Shown: piece after piece, positions 23,844 through 32,989 of the stretch
Numbering within the stretch: position 1 is the first letter of the stretch
How the letters are laid out: every line of letters starts with the position of its first letter
DNA from: an uncultured Oscillospiraceae bacterium
GTDB lineage: Bacteria > Bacillota > Clostridia > Oscillospirales > Oscillospiraceae
Length of the DNA stretch: 64,000 nt
Direction: 5' to 3'
NCBI GenBank assembly: GCA_934636655.1
Contig: CAKUAS010000004.1
Span: forward strand, 1 to 64,000
Made by a program: the position numbers and the translations under genes
The notes under the pieces: generated by a model
What the model was told of the DNA's origin: nothing
Database searches by the model: none
What the model saw: only the letters and a program-made list of their open reading frames with translations

Positions 23844-25040
23844 ATGTCAAAGATCAAGTATAAGCTCGCTGCCGCGGCGGCCCTGGTGCTGCTGCTCGGC
23901 GGTGCAATATACATATACTTTGCCCACTACGCACCGTTTAAGCCGAACGAGCCGCAGACGCTGAACGTTTGGTATGTTAACGATGATGCGATGTGGTCGG
24001 GCTTTTACGCCAAATGCGGCGAGTATAATGAAACCGAGGGTGCTGACCTCGGCATTAAGATAAACGCAAAGGCGTTTGACACTCAGGCTCAGCTTTATGA
24101 AAGCGTTGAGGACGCAATCGAATCTGACGGGGAAAAGCCCGATATCATTGCCTGCGATACGGATTTTGCGGCTTATCTCGACGATGAGGATAAACTTGCG
24201 GATATGGATAAGTACTTCGGAAGCTGGGAGACCTCGGGTTACGATAAAAGCATGACGGCGGCCGCAAAAAGTTCAAAGGGCCTTGCCGCTGTGCCAATAG
24301 CGGCTGAGACGAATGTTTTCATCGTAAACACCGCACTTTTTGCGGACTCCGAGGCGATATCGAGCTTTGAAAAGCTCTGCTCGGTTGCAGATGAATATTA
24401 TAAACGCAGCTCTAAAAGCTTTTTCACGATATCGGACTATTCGCTGTTCTTCCGTGATGCGGTCGCGCAGCTCGGCGAGAAGTTCGACGGTGTGAGCCCT
24501 CATGATACCGACAGTGATAACTGCAAATACATATACAAGATCCTCGCGGAAACAGCTTACGATCGTGGCTTTACGTCGTCCGGCGGACAGGCGGCCGAGA
24601 AGCTTGCCGACGGAGATATAGCTGCGGCGATCATATCCTCGGCAGACATTATGAAATACGCCGATAAGCTCAGTAACGGCGATTTTGAGTTCGTGAGCTT
24701 CCCGTATATGAAAGACGGTAAGCCTGCCTATACGCAGAAGGTCACAGGCATGACTGTCCTCGCATCGGATAATACTCGCGAAAAGTCGGCGGTGGAGTTC
24801 CTGCGCTGGTTCACCTCGCAGAAGAATAACAGCAGCTTTGTCGGAGATTCCGGTTACCTTGCCGCCATCGGCAAAGAGAACTCGTCGTCCGAGTTTGCCA
24901 TCTACGAAAAGCTTATGGACGCAGTTGATGTAATGCGCAAAAAAGGCGAGAGTACGACTGCATCTGCCAGTGCCGAATACTCGGTAAACAGCAGGAATTT
25001 CGATAATGTCCTGAGTACAATAATGAATTCACTAAACTAA
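23844..25040 (+). CDS. Extracellular solute-binding protein, membrane-anchored, orphan
   Basis: 398 residues from the ATG at 23844. An N-terminal helix (KLAAAAALVLLLGGAIYIYF) is followed by a fold typical of family 1 substrate-binding proteins (LNVWYVNDDAMWSGF, DIIACDTDFAAYLDD, SAVEFLRWFTSQKN near the end). There is no lipobox cysteine, unlike most clostridial binding proteins, so it is probably held by the uncleaved helix. No permease or ATPase gene is nearby. It could serve a distant ABC importer for a sugar or oligomer, or act as a sensor domain; the sequence does not decide. Confidence 0.75.
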   Translation: MSKIKYKLAAAAALVLLLGGAIYIYFAHYAPFKPNEPQTLNVWYVNDDAMWSGFYAKCGEYNETEGADLGIKINAKAFDTQAQLYESVEDAIESDGEKPDIIACDTDFAAYLDDEDKLADMDKYFGSWETSGYDKSMTAAAKSSKGLAAVPIAAETNVFIVNTALFADSEAISSFEKLCSVADEYYKRSSKSFFTISDYSLFFRDAVAQLGEKFDGVSPHDTDSDNCKYIYKILAETAYDRGFTSSGGQAAEKLADGDIAAAIISSADIMKYADKLSNGDFEFVSFPYMKDGKPAYTQKVTGMTVLASDNTREKSAVEFLRWFTSQKNNSSFVGDSGYLAAIGKENSSSEFAIYEKLMDAVDVMRKKGESTTASASAEYSVNSRNFDNVLSTIMNSLN

Positions 25041-25062
25041 TAAAGATAGAGGTGCATTGATA

Positions 25063-25731
25063 ATGGAAGGCTTCAGAGTACTGGAAATCAAAAAAAGCGT
25101 GTTTGAAAATAACGACAGGGAAGCGGATAAGCTCAGACAGGAGCTCAAGCAGGAAAAAACGTTCCTCCTGAACCTCATGTCATCCCCCGGATCGGGAAAA
25201 ACGACTACCCTCAAGGCAACTATAGCAGCCCTCAAGGATGAGATGCGCATAGGCGTCATGGAAGCGGATATCGACTCGGACGTCGATGCACACACGATCG
25301 CGGAGACCGGGGCAAAAGTCATTCAGCTGCACACCGGCGGCATGTGCCACCTTGATGCAGGCATGACCAAGCAGGGCCTCGAAGGTCTCGGCACGGAGAA
25401 TATCGACTTTGCGATACTTGAAAATGTCGGCAACCTCGTTTGCCCCGCTGAGTTTGACACCGGTGCTGTCAAGAATGCCATGATCCTATCTGTTCCCGAG
25501 GGTCATGATAAGCCTCTCAAGTACCCCCTGATGTTCTCGATCTGCGACGTTTTGCTCGTAAATAAGATCGATGTCATGCCGTACTTCGACTTTGACCTTG
25601 AAAAATGCAAAGAGTACGTCAAGAAACTCAACCCCAACATCACCATTATCCCCATCTCCGCAAGAACAGGCGAGGGTATCGACCAGTGGGCAGATTGGCT
25701 GCGCACTCAGGTCGCCGAGTGGAATAAGTAA
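25063..25731 (+). CDS. hypB: HypB-type GTPase for nickel insertion
   Basis: 222 residues from ATG 25063 (GAGGTG eight bases upstream). SIMIBI-class GTPase: P-loop MSSPGSGKTTT, then EADIDSDVDAHTIAETGAKVIQLHTGGMCHLDAGM with the Cys-His metal/GTP-switch motif, NVGNLVCPAEFD, and base-specificity motif LVNKIDVMPY. HypB loads nickel into [NiFe]-hydrogenase. No N-terminal His-rich storage tail and no hypA, hypC-F or hydrogenase gene is near, so it is an orphan here; it may serve a hydrogenase or another nickel enzyme encoded elsewhere. Alternative: UreG, but the motifs fit HypB better. Confidence 0.88.
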   Translation: MEGFRVLEIKKSVFENNDREADKLRQELKQEKTFLLNLMSSPGSGKTTTLKATIAALKDEMRIGVMEADIDSDVDAHTIAETGAKVIQLHTGGMCHLDAGMTKQGLEGLGTENIDFAILENVGNLVCPAEFDTGAVKNAMILSVPEGHDKPLKYPLMFSICDVLLVNKIDVMPYFDFDLEKCKEYVKKLNPNITIIPISARTGEGIDQWADWLRTQVAEWNK

Positions 25732-25740
25732 TTTTGAATA

Positions 25741-25778
25741 AAAAAGCGCAGGTTCACGACCGTGAGCCTGCGCTTTTT
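25741..25778 (+). terminator. Terminator of hypB
   Basis: AAAAAGCGCAGGTTCACG pairs with CGTGAGCCTGCGCTTTTT. Confidence 0.9.
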
Positions 25779-25883
25779 GTTGGTAATAATGCCACAAATT
25801 CTTATAATTATAAAAACATGTTGTGATAAGTGCTGCGTATATGATACGATATGCTTACAATCTTAATTAAGGAGGGAATTACT

Positions 25884-26267
25884 GTGGAAAACTGTAAAAA
25901 ACGCCAATGGTGGGCTTATGCCATACTGTTTTGTCTCTGCGGATTAAGTCTTATAGCACAGCGGGTCGGCGGCGGGCCGATGATACCTCCCGATACGATA
26001 TACGGAATCTGGTATCTTTATATCCTGCCCGTTCTCGGCGCTGTCGTTCTGACGATAGCCGGTAAAAAGCGCGGAAAGTATGATTTCCTACTGCTCCTTG
26101 CTTTTGAAATTTTCCTTCTTGCGTGGTTTATTTTACCCGAGGCCTCAGGACTTAGCATAACGTTCAATCTTTCCGCATGGCTGTTCTACGGACTGATACT
26201 TTCACTCCCTGCCATCGCAGCATTCCTCCTCAGCGGCATAGCATACATGGTGATAAGGAATAAATAA
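25884..26267 (+). CDS. Small four-helix membrane protein, unknown function
   Basis: 127 residues from GTG at 25884, which has AAGGAGGG well placed; an ATG 33 bases upstream in frame has none. Four hydrophobic segments: WWAYAILFCLCGLSLIAQ, YLYILPVLGAVVLTIAG, FLLLLAFEIFLLAWFIL and LFYGLILSLPAIAAFLLSGIAYMVI. No motif recognised. It stands alone between two strong terminators. Confidence 0.65.
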   Translation: MENCKKRQWWAYAILFCLCGLSLIAQRVGGGPMIPPDTIYGIWYLYILPVLGAVVLTIAGKKRGKYDFLLLLAFEIFLLAWFILPEASGLSITFNLSAWLFYGLILSLPAIAAFLLSGIAYMVIRNK

Positions 26268-26278
26268 GTATAAGAATT

Positions 26279-26315
26279 AAAAAAGCAGGTTCACATTTGT
26301 GAACCTGCTTTTTTT
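26279..26315. terminator. Bidirectional terminator
   Basis: AAAAGCAGGTTCAC-ATTT-GTGAACCTGCTTTT with A and T tracts on both sides, shared by the convergent small genes. Confidence 0.9.
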
Positions 26316-26316
26316 A

Positions 26317-26637
26317 TCACGTCGGCTCGTAAGCCTTGCCGATTGGGTTGCCGTCAGCGTCATAGTCGATGCACTCCATAAGCTGGGGATCGACGTGGCT
26401 CTGACGCTTTATCGTCATGCCCACGCCCTGATTATTGAACACCCAGATGTAGTTATTCCAAACCGTGGGATCTTTTTTCTTGAAAACCGTCGTCTCGTTT
26501 ATGCGGCAGAATTTTGCCCTGCCCTCGGCGGTATCAAGCAGATCGCCCTCGCCGGTATAGAACAGCTCGTCGCTGTACTGATAACCGTCCTGCTCCTCGA
26601 TCTCTTTTTTGAGATCGATCTTTTCGTCGTTTGTCAT
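26317..26637 (-). CDS. Hypothetical protein, 106 residues
   Basis: Soluble, acidic small protein with good GGAGG before the ATG. Contains WNNYIWVFNNQGVGMTIKRQ in the second half, a possible beta-hairpin, and FCRINETTVFKKKDPT. No known family or motif recognised, no signal peptide. Its promoter side faces the phosphorelay operon. Confidence 0.65.
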   Translation of the reverse strand: MTNDEKIDLKKEIEEQDGYQYSDELFYTGEGDLLDTAEGRAKFCRINETTVFKKKDPTVWNNYIWVFNNQGVGMTIKRQSHVDPQLMECIDYDADGNPIGKAYEPT

Positions 26638-26750
26638 GGCGTAGCCTCCGATGGATTTTTGCTAATTGTATCACGATATAACGCTCCTTGCAAGGGGAAA
26701 ACGGTCAGCGAAATATCTCGGATATTTAAAAACTAATTGTCCTGTTTCTG

Positions 26751-26779
26751 TTGACCGGGATAAAAAAAGTTGGTAAAAT
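26751..26779 (+). promoter_or_regulatory. Promoter of the phosphorelay-GH3 operon
   Basis: TTGACC, 17 bases, TAAAAT. The first gene starts 65 bases downstream. Confidence 0.75.
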
Positions 26780-26844
26780 AAATATTATAAATTTTAGGGC
26801 AAATACTGCCGTACTGCGGCTATAAGACAGATAGAGGTGTTTTT

Positions 26845-27558
26845 GTGTATAAAACTTTGATCGTTGAGGACGACCTGATGGTCTGTTCGATCCTTGAAAA
26901 GCAACTTGGTAAATTTACTCAGCTGAAGCTCGATGGCAATTATCGCCGCTGCAGCGACGCGCTCGAATACCTTAAAGCTAAGCCCGACGGGGCAGAGCTC
27001 ATCGTTTTGGATTACTTCATGCCCGGCATGAACGGCATTGAATTTCTCGCGGAGCTTAGAAAATTCAACACCGATGTGCAGGTGATCATGATAACCTCGG
27101 CCGATGACTATCAGGTCATCCGTTCGGCCATGTGCTACGGCATCTGCGACTACATATTGAAGCCATTTAATTCGGCGCGCCTTGAAAAAGCAGTCGCCCG
27201 GTTTGACACGGTTATGAAACTCATTAAAACCACTCATGTCTGGACGCAGGATAAGGTCGATACGCTCCTTTGCCCGCACAGGAACTATAACACCGCCGAG
27301 CAGTCAGCCTCCGGTGCTGTGAACCCCGGCAAGATAAATAAGACGACCCTTGAGACGGTCAGGAGTTTCATGTGCAAGAATGCCGGAAGGAAGATGCCGC
27401 TCACGGAGATAAGCGAGGGGCTCGGCCTTTCTACAGTCACATCGCGCAGATATCTCAAGTACATGCATTCTCTCGGTGAGGTCGGCATAACGCTCGACTG
27501 CAAGACAGGCGGCCGCCCGTCGGAGATATTCGAGTATAAGGAGACTGCAAATGTCTGA
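26845..27558 (+). CDS. CitB/DcuR-like response regulator
   Basis: 237 residues from GTG with GAGGTG five bases upstream. Receiver domain 1-120: acidic pair VEDD, phospho-acceptor Asp in LIVLDYFMPGMNG, Ser in MITSADD, Lys in YILKPF. The output domain (about 170-235) has a winged helix with PLTEISEGLGLSTVTSRRYLKYM and GRPSEIFEY, as in CitB, DcuR and MalR regulators. Such regulators usually answer to a two-helix CitA/DcuS kinase; here the only kinase in the operon is a large hybrid enzyme, with a separate HPt protein between, which suggests a four-step phosphorelay. It overlaps the HPt gene by eight bases. Confidence 0.88.
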   Translation: MYKTLIVEDDLMVCSILEKQLGKFTQLKLDGNYRRCSDALEYLKAKPDGAELIVLDYFMPGMNGIEFLAELRKFNTDVQVIMITSADDYQVIRSAMCYGICDYILKPFNSARLEKAVARFDTVMKLIKTTHVWTQDKVDTLLCPHRNYNTAEQSASGAVNPGKINKTTLETVRSFMCKNAGRKMPLTEISEGLGLSTVTSRRYLKYMHSLGEVGITLDCKTGGRPSEIFEYKETANV

Positions 27559-27901
27559 GATCAAATTCGCTTACGCCGCGCGTGGATACGACTATGCCGG
27601 CGCTATAGAGCGCGTCGCGGGGGACGAAGAGCTCCTGCGCAGTCTGCTGGATATGTTCATTTCCGATGCAAATTACGAACATCTGATGTCGGCGCTTGAT
27701 GCTCTTGACGCGCAGGAGGGGTTTCGTGCGGCTCATTCGCTCAAGGGAAGCTCCGGTATGCTTGGGTTCACCGGCCTTTTTGAGGCTATGAAAAGCATAA
27801 CAGAGCCTCTGCGCCGCGGCGATGCCGCAGAGGCAGCGCAGTATCGCGTCAATGTTGAGCGCGAGTATGCATCGGCCGTTGCCATGATAAACAGCCTATG
27901 A
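27551..27901 (+). CDS. Histidine phosphotransfer (HPt) domain protein
   Basis: 116 residues, a free-standing four-helix HPt protein. The phospho-accepting His is in AAHSLKGSSGMLG, the canonical AHxLKGSS motif; the preceding helix has ELLRSLLDMFISDA. It probably passes phosphate from the receiver at the end of the hybrid kinase to the response regulator encoded just before it. Start overlaps the regulator gene by eight bases and its stop overlaps the next gene by four, so all are co-translated. Confidence 0.9.
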   Translation: MSEIKFAYAARGYDYAGAIERVAGDEELLRSLLDMFISDANYEHLMSALDALDAQEGFRAAHSLKGSSGMLGFTGLFEAMKSITEPLRRGDAAEAAQYRVNVEREYASAVAMINSL

Positions 27902-28419
27902 TATTCATTGGCGCGGCGGCATTTTTCCTGATGCTGCTGGGGGATGTGAACGATGCCGTGTGGCATAAGGGAGCTTTGCGCCTGTGTTTTCCGGCAGGAC
28001 TTATTGCGCTCGCTGCTGTGACAGCGCTGAGAATGGACTTTGAAATCCTTGATGCTTCGTGGTGCGTGGTAGCGGCAGCGTTTCTGCTCGTCCTGCTTTA
28101 TGCACTGTTCGGCTCATTTTCGGTTAAAGATGCGTATGTAAGTCAGGAAAACGGGCGGCAGGTGTACGACAAGGGCTTTTACGCACTGTGCCGTCACCCC
28201 GGAGTTCTCTTTTTCGCGGGGCTGTATATTGCGCTGCACTATGCCGCAGCCCTGCCGTGGGCGGATGTTTTGCTTTATGTGCTTTTAAATCTGCTGCTTG
28301 CGGCGGCTGAAGATAAGTGGTTTTTCCCACGCTCCATCGGCGGCTACTCCGAATACAAGACCCGTGTGCCGTTTTTGATCCCAACGTCGACCGGGATAAA
28401 AGAGATATTCAAAAAATAG
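27898..28419 (+). CDS. Isoprenylcysteine/phospholipid methyltransferase-like membrane protein
   Basis: 173 residues, five or six helices. The C-terminal half carries the ICMT/PEMT-type signature: KGFYALCRHPGVLFFAGLYIAL, then AAAEDKWFFPRSIGGYSEYKTRVPFLIP, where RHP and the E-E/E-D...Y-x-x-Y-x-x-x-V-P pattern bind S-adenosylmethionine and the target. Bacterial members methylate lipids or carboxyl groups; the substrate here is unknown. It lies between the HPt protein (four-base overlap) and the GH3 ligase (17-base gap), so it may modify the GH3 product or a lipid sensed by the kinase; that is inference. Confidence 0.7.
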   Translation: MIFIGAAAFFLMLLGDVNDAVWHKGALRLCFPAGLIALAAVTALRMDFEILDASWCVVAAAFLLVLLYALFGSFSVKDAYVSQENGRQVYDKGFYALCRHPGVLFFAGLYIALHYAAALPWADVLLYVLLNLLLAAAEDKWFFPRSIGGYSEYKTRVPFLIPTSTGIKEIFKK

Positions 28420-28436
28420 CTTTTTGGGCGGAAGAT

Positions 28437-30047
28437 ATGACCTTTCAACAGAAACTAAGGAAATTCAGTAAGCAGCAGCTTTGGAACGAATACTGCGGCT
28501 ATCTGGAGCTTAATATAAAAGAATACATGTATATTCAGCGCCGCCTCATGCAGGAGCAGATAAATTCATGGTGCGCATCCGAGCTCGGAAAGAGCATATA
28601 CAAGGATCAGGCACCCGAGAGCATTGAGCAATTTCTGCACACCATGCCGCTTACAAGCTACGAAAATTACGCGGATGTTCTGTTTCGCCGCGATCCGGAT
28701 TCGCTTCCCGAAGATCCAGTCATATGGATTGAAACAACGTGGGAGGGCGGTCTGCGCCCGATAAAGATAGCACCGTATACGCGCAGGATGCTCGATTCGT
28801 ATAAGCACAATATCATGGCCATGGCGATGCTTGTCTCCGGCCACGGAAAAGCCGATTTTAACATTCGCCCGGGGCATAGATTTCTGTACGGCGGCGCACC
28901 GCTTCCGTATGAAACCGGACTTATCCCGAGCCTTATGAATGAGGAGATGCGCTTTGAGTGGCTGCCCGACAGTGATGAGTATTCCGACATCAGCTTCAGT
29001 CAGCGCATGAAAAAGGGCTTCAAAATGGCCTTTAACGGCGGCATCGACTATTTCTTTGCCATGGGCAGTGTCGCAAACTACATAACCGAAAATTTCGATA
29101 AACAGATATCCTCGGGCGGTGGCGGCGGGGGAGTGCAGATATCTCCGGTCATCGCCGCGCGATATCTGAAAGCAAAATATAACTGCCGCAGGGAGCACCG
29201 CAGGATACGTCCCGTCGACCTTTTCCGCATAACGGGCTTTGCGTGCACGGGAACGGACGGAAAGTGCTACCGCGATAAGCTTGCCGAGGCCTGGGGCGTA
29301 ACTCCCGTCGAGGTCGCGGCCGGAACGGAATCGACCTGTGTCGGCTGCGATACATGGGAGCAGCGCGGAATGGTTCTTTTCCCGGATTCCTGCTTTTATG
29401 AGTTTATACCGGAAAGCGAAATGCTGCGAAACCTCGCGGACCCGGCATATACGCCGCTTACCTGCCTCATGGATGAGGTGCGCACCGGCGCAAAGTACGA
29501 GATCGTGATAAGCGTGCTGCACGGCGGCGCGTTCATGCGCTATCGCATCGGCGATGTTTACAGATGCACCGAGGTCGATAAGGTGACCGGAGTTCCGCGC
29601 TTTACCTATGTCGACCGTATCCCGACGGTCATAGATATTGCCGGTTTTACACGCATAACCGAAAAATCCATCGCCGAGGTCATACGCATGTCAAAGCTCG
29701 GTATCGGCGACTGGATAGCGGCAAAGGAATATGACGGAGATAATACGCCGTTTCTGCATATCTACCTTGAGGTAACGCCCGAGGCGCGGGCAAACGACGT
29801 TGTCACAAAGCAGGTGCTCACCGAGCATCTTTCTGTGTATTTCAGATATTTTGACAGCGACTATAAGGATCTGAAAAAGCTCCTTAACATAGAACCCCTG
29901 CAAATAAGCATACTGCCGTATAAAACGATAGAGAGCTTTGAAGAAAAGCAGGGAATGAAGATGAGCCGTATAAACCCCGATCCGTTATGGCTCAAAGCCA
30001 TGCTCGGCGGAACTGAAACAGCGCAGTACACGGAGGATAAAGCATGA
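28437..30047 (+). CDS. GH3 family acyl-amino acid ligase-like protein
   Basis: 536 residues from ATG 28437. The sequence follows the GH3 auxin-responsive family of the ANL (adenylating) superfamily: PLTSYENYADVLFRRDPD and IWIETTWEGGLRPIKIAPYT at the front, the central PVEVAAGTESTCVGCDTWE corresponding to the acid-binding/ATP motif, FPDSCFYEFIPESE as the hinge block, and MRYRIGDVYRCTEV as the Y-R-x-G-D motif. Plant GH3 enzymes join hormones such as jasmonate or auxin to amino acids; bacterial members are mostly uncharacterised. A Gly-rich run (SSGGGGGGVQ) at residues 222-231 is odd. It overlaps the histidine kinase gene by four bases. Confidence 0.8.
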   Translation: MTFQQKLRKFSKQQLWNEYCGYLELNIKEYMYIQRRLMQEQINSWCASELGKSIYKDQAPESIEQFLHTMPLTSYENYADVLFRRDPDSLPEDPVIWIETTWEGGLRPIKIAPYTRRMLDSYKHNIMAMAMLVSGHGKADFNIRPGHRFLYGGAPLPYETGLIPSLMNEEMRFEWLPDSDEYSDISFSQRMKKGFKMAFNGGIDYFFAMGSVANYITENFDKQISSGGGGGGVQISPVIAARYLKAKYNCRREHRRIRPVDLFRITGFACTGTDGKCYRDKLAEAWGVTPVEVAAGTESTCVGCDTWEQRGMVLFPDSCFYEFIPESEMLRNLADPAYTPLTCLMDEVRTGAKYEIVISVLHGGAFMRYRIGDVYRCTEVDKVTGVPRFTYVDRIPTVIDIAGFTRITEKSIAEVIRMSKLGIGDWIAAKEYDGDNTPFLHIYLEVTPEARANDVVTKQVLTEHLSVYFRYFDSDYKDLKKLLNIEPLQISILPYKTIESFEEKQGMKMSRINPDPLWLKAMLGGTETAQYTEDKA

Positions 30048-32989
30048 ACGTATCCTACATATATATTAATATTGCGGCGTTTTTGTGCTTTGCCCTTATG
30101 TTCGTGGCCTTCTGCGCGGCAGAGCGCAGCCGCGAGATGCGCGCATGGCTCGTGCTGTTGGGCGACCTCGTGCTGTGGACGGGCGGAACGGTGTTTATGC
30201 GCCTGAACGTTTTCCCGAGCTATGAATTCTGGTACTATGTTTCATTGCTCGCGCTGTTTTCAATAGCGTTTCTGGTTTATAACTATGTCTATCAGTTTGC
30301 AAACGTAAAAAACAGCCTTGAGCGCATAATATGGTTTGCAGGAACGCTGATCATACTTATTGTTTCCGCAACGGGCTTTTTCCTCGCGCCGCCGAAGCTT
30401 TCCGTAGACAGCAGCGGTATGGCGGTTTATACCTATGCGATGGATTGGAAGATCGGCATACCGACAGTGTTTTTCATGTTCATCGTCGGTTCTATCCTGA
30501 AGCTTTTCCGCAGAATACTCTACACCAAGGGCAAAAAAGCCCCGGGTGTTGCCGAACTCATCATCGGCTGCTTCCTGATGGCCATCGGCAATATAGTGCA
30601 GATACTCCCGGGAAATACTTTCCCGTGGGATACGCTGTTCGGGCTTGCTTTTGCCGTTTTGTTTATCCGCTCGCTGTATAAGCGCAGAATGTTCAACACA
30701 ACGCCGGTCATATCGAGCAGTATACTCATGCTTGTATCTACTGTCATGTGCGTCGGCGTGGCCGCGCTGTTTTTCCAGAAAACCGTCGCGCTGTTCAAGC
30801 GGATAGGCGGCCACCTCGGAAGCCCGGAGGTCGAAGCGTTTCTGGCTCTGGCGATCATACTGTTTGGCCTGATAGCCGCGTTCCGCAAGCTCCTCATGTC
30901 AATATTCTCTGATGATGAGCGGCAGGGCAGCCGCATAAAAAAATACAGTGACAGCGTTTCAAAAACGCTGGATATCGACAGTATACTGCGTCAAACCGTC
31001 AAGGTCATCAAAAATGAGATCCATGTAAACCAGCTTTATATCTGTTTGCTGCAAAACGGGAAGTATGTTCCCATGTGCAGCGCGATGCCACTAAAGCCTG
31101 CCGCGTTCACCATCGCGGCCGACCATCCCTGTGTAAAGTATTTTGAGGATGACAGCTCTGGCCGAAACCATATTATCATAAAGGAATTTGAAGCCGATCC
31201 TCTTTATAAATCAATGTGGGGCTCGGAGAAGGAGCTGTTCTCCGATTATGGCATATCCTGCATCTGTGCGCTCAAGGATGGCGGCAGCGTCGTCGGACTT
31301 CTGCTCCTTGCTGAAAAGGAAAAGGGAGTAGGCTACACCTATGCCGATTTCTCATTCCTCAGCACCGTTTCGGCCATAGCGTCTATCGCGATAAAAAACG
31401 CGGCGCTGTATAAGCAGGTAGCCGAGCGCGAGCATCTGTTTTCGAGCATGACCGCATTTATCCCAAACGTAATTCTCATAAAGCCCAAGGGAGAGAGCAG
31501 GTATTGCTTTGTAAGCGCGAATACCGAGAAAGTGCTCGGACTGCCGGCAAGCTATTTTGCCGAACGCTCGGCCTTGCAGACGCTGCGCGAGAATGTCGAT
31601 GGTGAAACGGCCGAAAAGGTTGTAGCGGCGCTGACCGCTTCCGACGGCAGCGGCGGATATATGGTCGATATCCCATTCAAAACCGGCGACGGCAGGGACA
31701 TTACGCTCAGATGCGCGTTTTCACCTATTGTGACGGGCGGTATCAAATCGCACTATGTCTGCGTTGCTACCGATATAACGCAGGACATTGAGGCGCAGCT
31801 GCTTCTGCGCAACTCCGTTGAGCTTGCGCAGGACTCCAGCCGTGCAAAGGGCGAGTTCCTTTCGCACATGTCACATGAGATACGCACGCCAATGAACTCT
31901 ATTGCCGGCCTGACATACCTTGCACGTGAGATGGTAGGCGAGGGGCATGACGATGAGCTGCGCGATTACTTGAATCAGATAGACCAGGCTTCGCAGTATC
32001 TTCTGAGCCTGCTCAACAACATCATGGACATGAGTAAGATCGAAAGCAGCAAGTACGAGATAAACACAAAGCCCTTTGATATCTCCGTCGTGCTCGACGA
32101 GGTGTATTCGGTGTTCAGCGCGACAATGAGCAGCAAGGGCGTGAAATTTATAATCAACACCGATGGGCTTAATGCCCCCAATGTCCTCGGTGACGAGCTT
32201 TCTCTTCGCAAGATACTCAACAATCTTCTGTCCAACGCAAACAAGTTTACAAAGGCAGGCGGCAGTGTAACGCTTCTTGCCTCGCAGAAGATGATGAGTG
32301 AAAAATCGTCCATTCTACATCTCGAAGTGTCCGACACCGGCGTCGGCATAAGCGAAGAATTTATAGGGCACCTCTTTGAGCCGTACACGCAGGAGCAGAG
32401 CGCAAACGGCGGCAGGGCTGCCGGCAGCGGACTCGGTATGGCCATCTGCAAGAGCATGATAGACCTTCAGGGCGGCACCATATCCGTAAAAAGCAAGCTT
32501 GGTGTTGGAACGACGTTCTTCGTCGATATCCCGTATTCGCTCGGTGAGGCGGCAGTCAAGGAAAAGGAGAGTGTCGACTGTTCGGCGATAAACGGACGGC
32601 GCATAATGGTCGTTGACGACGTAGCTATAAACACGACTATAACCTGCCGCCTGCTTGAACGTCACGGCGCTGTGGTCGACTGCGCGGAAAACGGCAGGGA
32701 AGCGGTGGAGCTTTTCCGTTCAAAGCCGGATTATTATTACGACTGCATCCTTATGGATATTCAGATGCCGGAGATGAACGGCATTGAGGCGGCATCTCGA
32801 ATCCGAGCCTCCGGAAAGCGGTGCAGTCCGGTAGTTCCCATACTTGCAATGACAGCCGATGCGTTTATAAATGAGCAGGGAGGAGCGCTCAGCGATTTCT
32901 CGGGCTATATCCTCAAGCCCGTAAAGCCCGATGAGCTCTATGCCAAGCTCGTCGGCATATTTGAAAACCAAAGAGGTATACATGTTTAG
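30044..32989 (+). CDS. Hybrid histidine kinase with multi-helix membrane sensor
   Basis: 981 residues. Layout: seven or eight membrane helices (1-300, resembling the HisKA_7TM sensor), a GAF-like domain (about 305-460, starting at YSDSVSKTLDIDSILRQT), a PAS domain (about 465-590), HisKA with the phospho-His in FLSHMSHEIRTPMNSIAG (about 610), a HATPase with NLLSNANKF, DTGVGI and GSGLGMAI, and a C-terminal receiver with VVDDVAIN and DCILMDIQMPEMNG. With the HPt and response regulator encoded in front it makes a complete relay. The membrane sensor suggests a lipid or hydrophobic signal. ATGA overlap with the GH3 gene. Confidence 0.9.
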   Translation: MNVSYIYINIAAFLCFALMFVAFCAAERSREMRAWLVLLGDLVLWTGGTVFMRLNVFPSYEFWYYVSLLALFSIAFLVYNYVYQFANVKNSLERIIWFAGTLIILIVSATGFFLAPPKLSVDSSGMAVYTYAMDWKIGIPTVFFMFIVGSILKLFRRILYTKGKKAPGVAELIIGCFLMAIGNIVQILPGNTFPWDTLFGLAFAVLFIRSLYKRRMFNTTPVISSSILMLVSTVMCVGVAALFFQKTVALFKRIGGHLGSPEVEAFLALAIILFGLIAAFRKLLMSIFSDDERQGSRIKKYSDSVSKTLDIDSILRQTVKVIKNEIHVNQLYICLLQNGKYVPMCSAMPLKPAAFTIAADHPCVKYFEDDSSGRNHIIIKEFEADPLYKSMWGSEKELFSDYGISCICALKDGGSVVGLLLLAEKEKGVGYTYADFSFLSTVSAIASIAIKNAALYKQVAEREHLFSSMTAFIPNVILIKPKGESRYCFVSANTEKVLGLPASYFAERSALQTLRENVDGETAEKVVAALTASDGSGGYMVDIPFKTGDGRDITLRCAFSPIVTGGIKSHYVCVATDITQDIEAQLLLRNSVELAQDSSRAKGEFLSHMSHEIRTPMNSIAGLTYLAREMVGEGHDDELRDYLNQIDQASQYLLSLLNNIMDMSKIESSKYEINTKPFDISVVLDEVYSVFSATMSSKGVKFIINTDGLNAPNVLGDELSLRKILNNLLSNANKFTKAGGSVTLLASQKMMSEKSSILHLEVSDTGVGISEEFIGHLFEPYTQEQSANGGRAAGSGLGMAICKSMIDLQGGTISVKSKLGVGTTFFVDIPYSLGEAAVKEKESVDCSAINGRRIMVVDDVAINTTITCRLLERHGAVVDCAENGREAVELFRSKPDYYYDCILMDIQMPEMNGIEAASRIRASGKRCSPVVPILAMTADAFINEQGGALSDFSGYILKPVKPDELYAKLVGIFENQRGIHV

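Noticed and set aside
23844..25731. Binding protein plus GTPase as a nickel import and insertion unit
   Set aside because: The binding protein resembles sugar-type family 1 proteins, no transporter genes are present, and co-occurrence with hypB is not otherwise supported.
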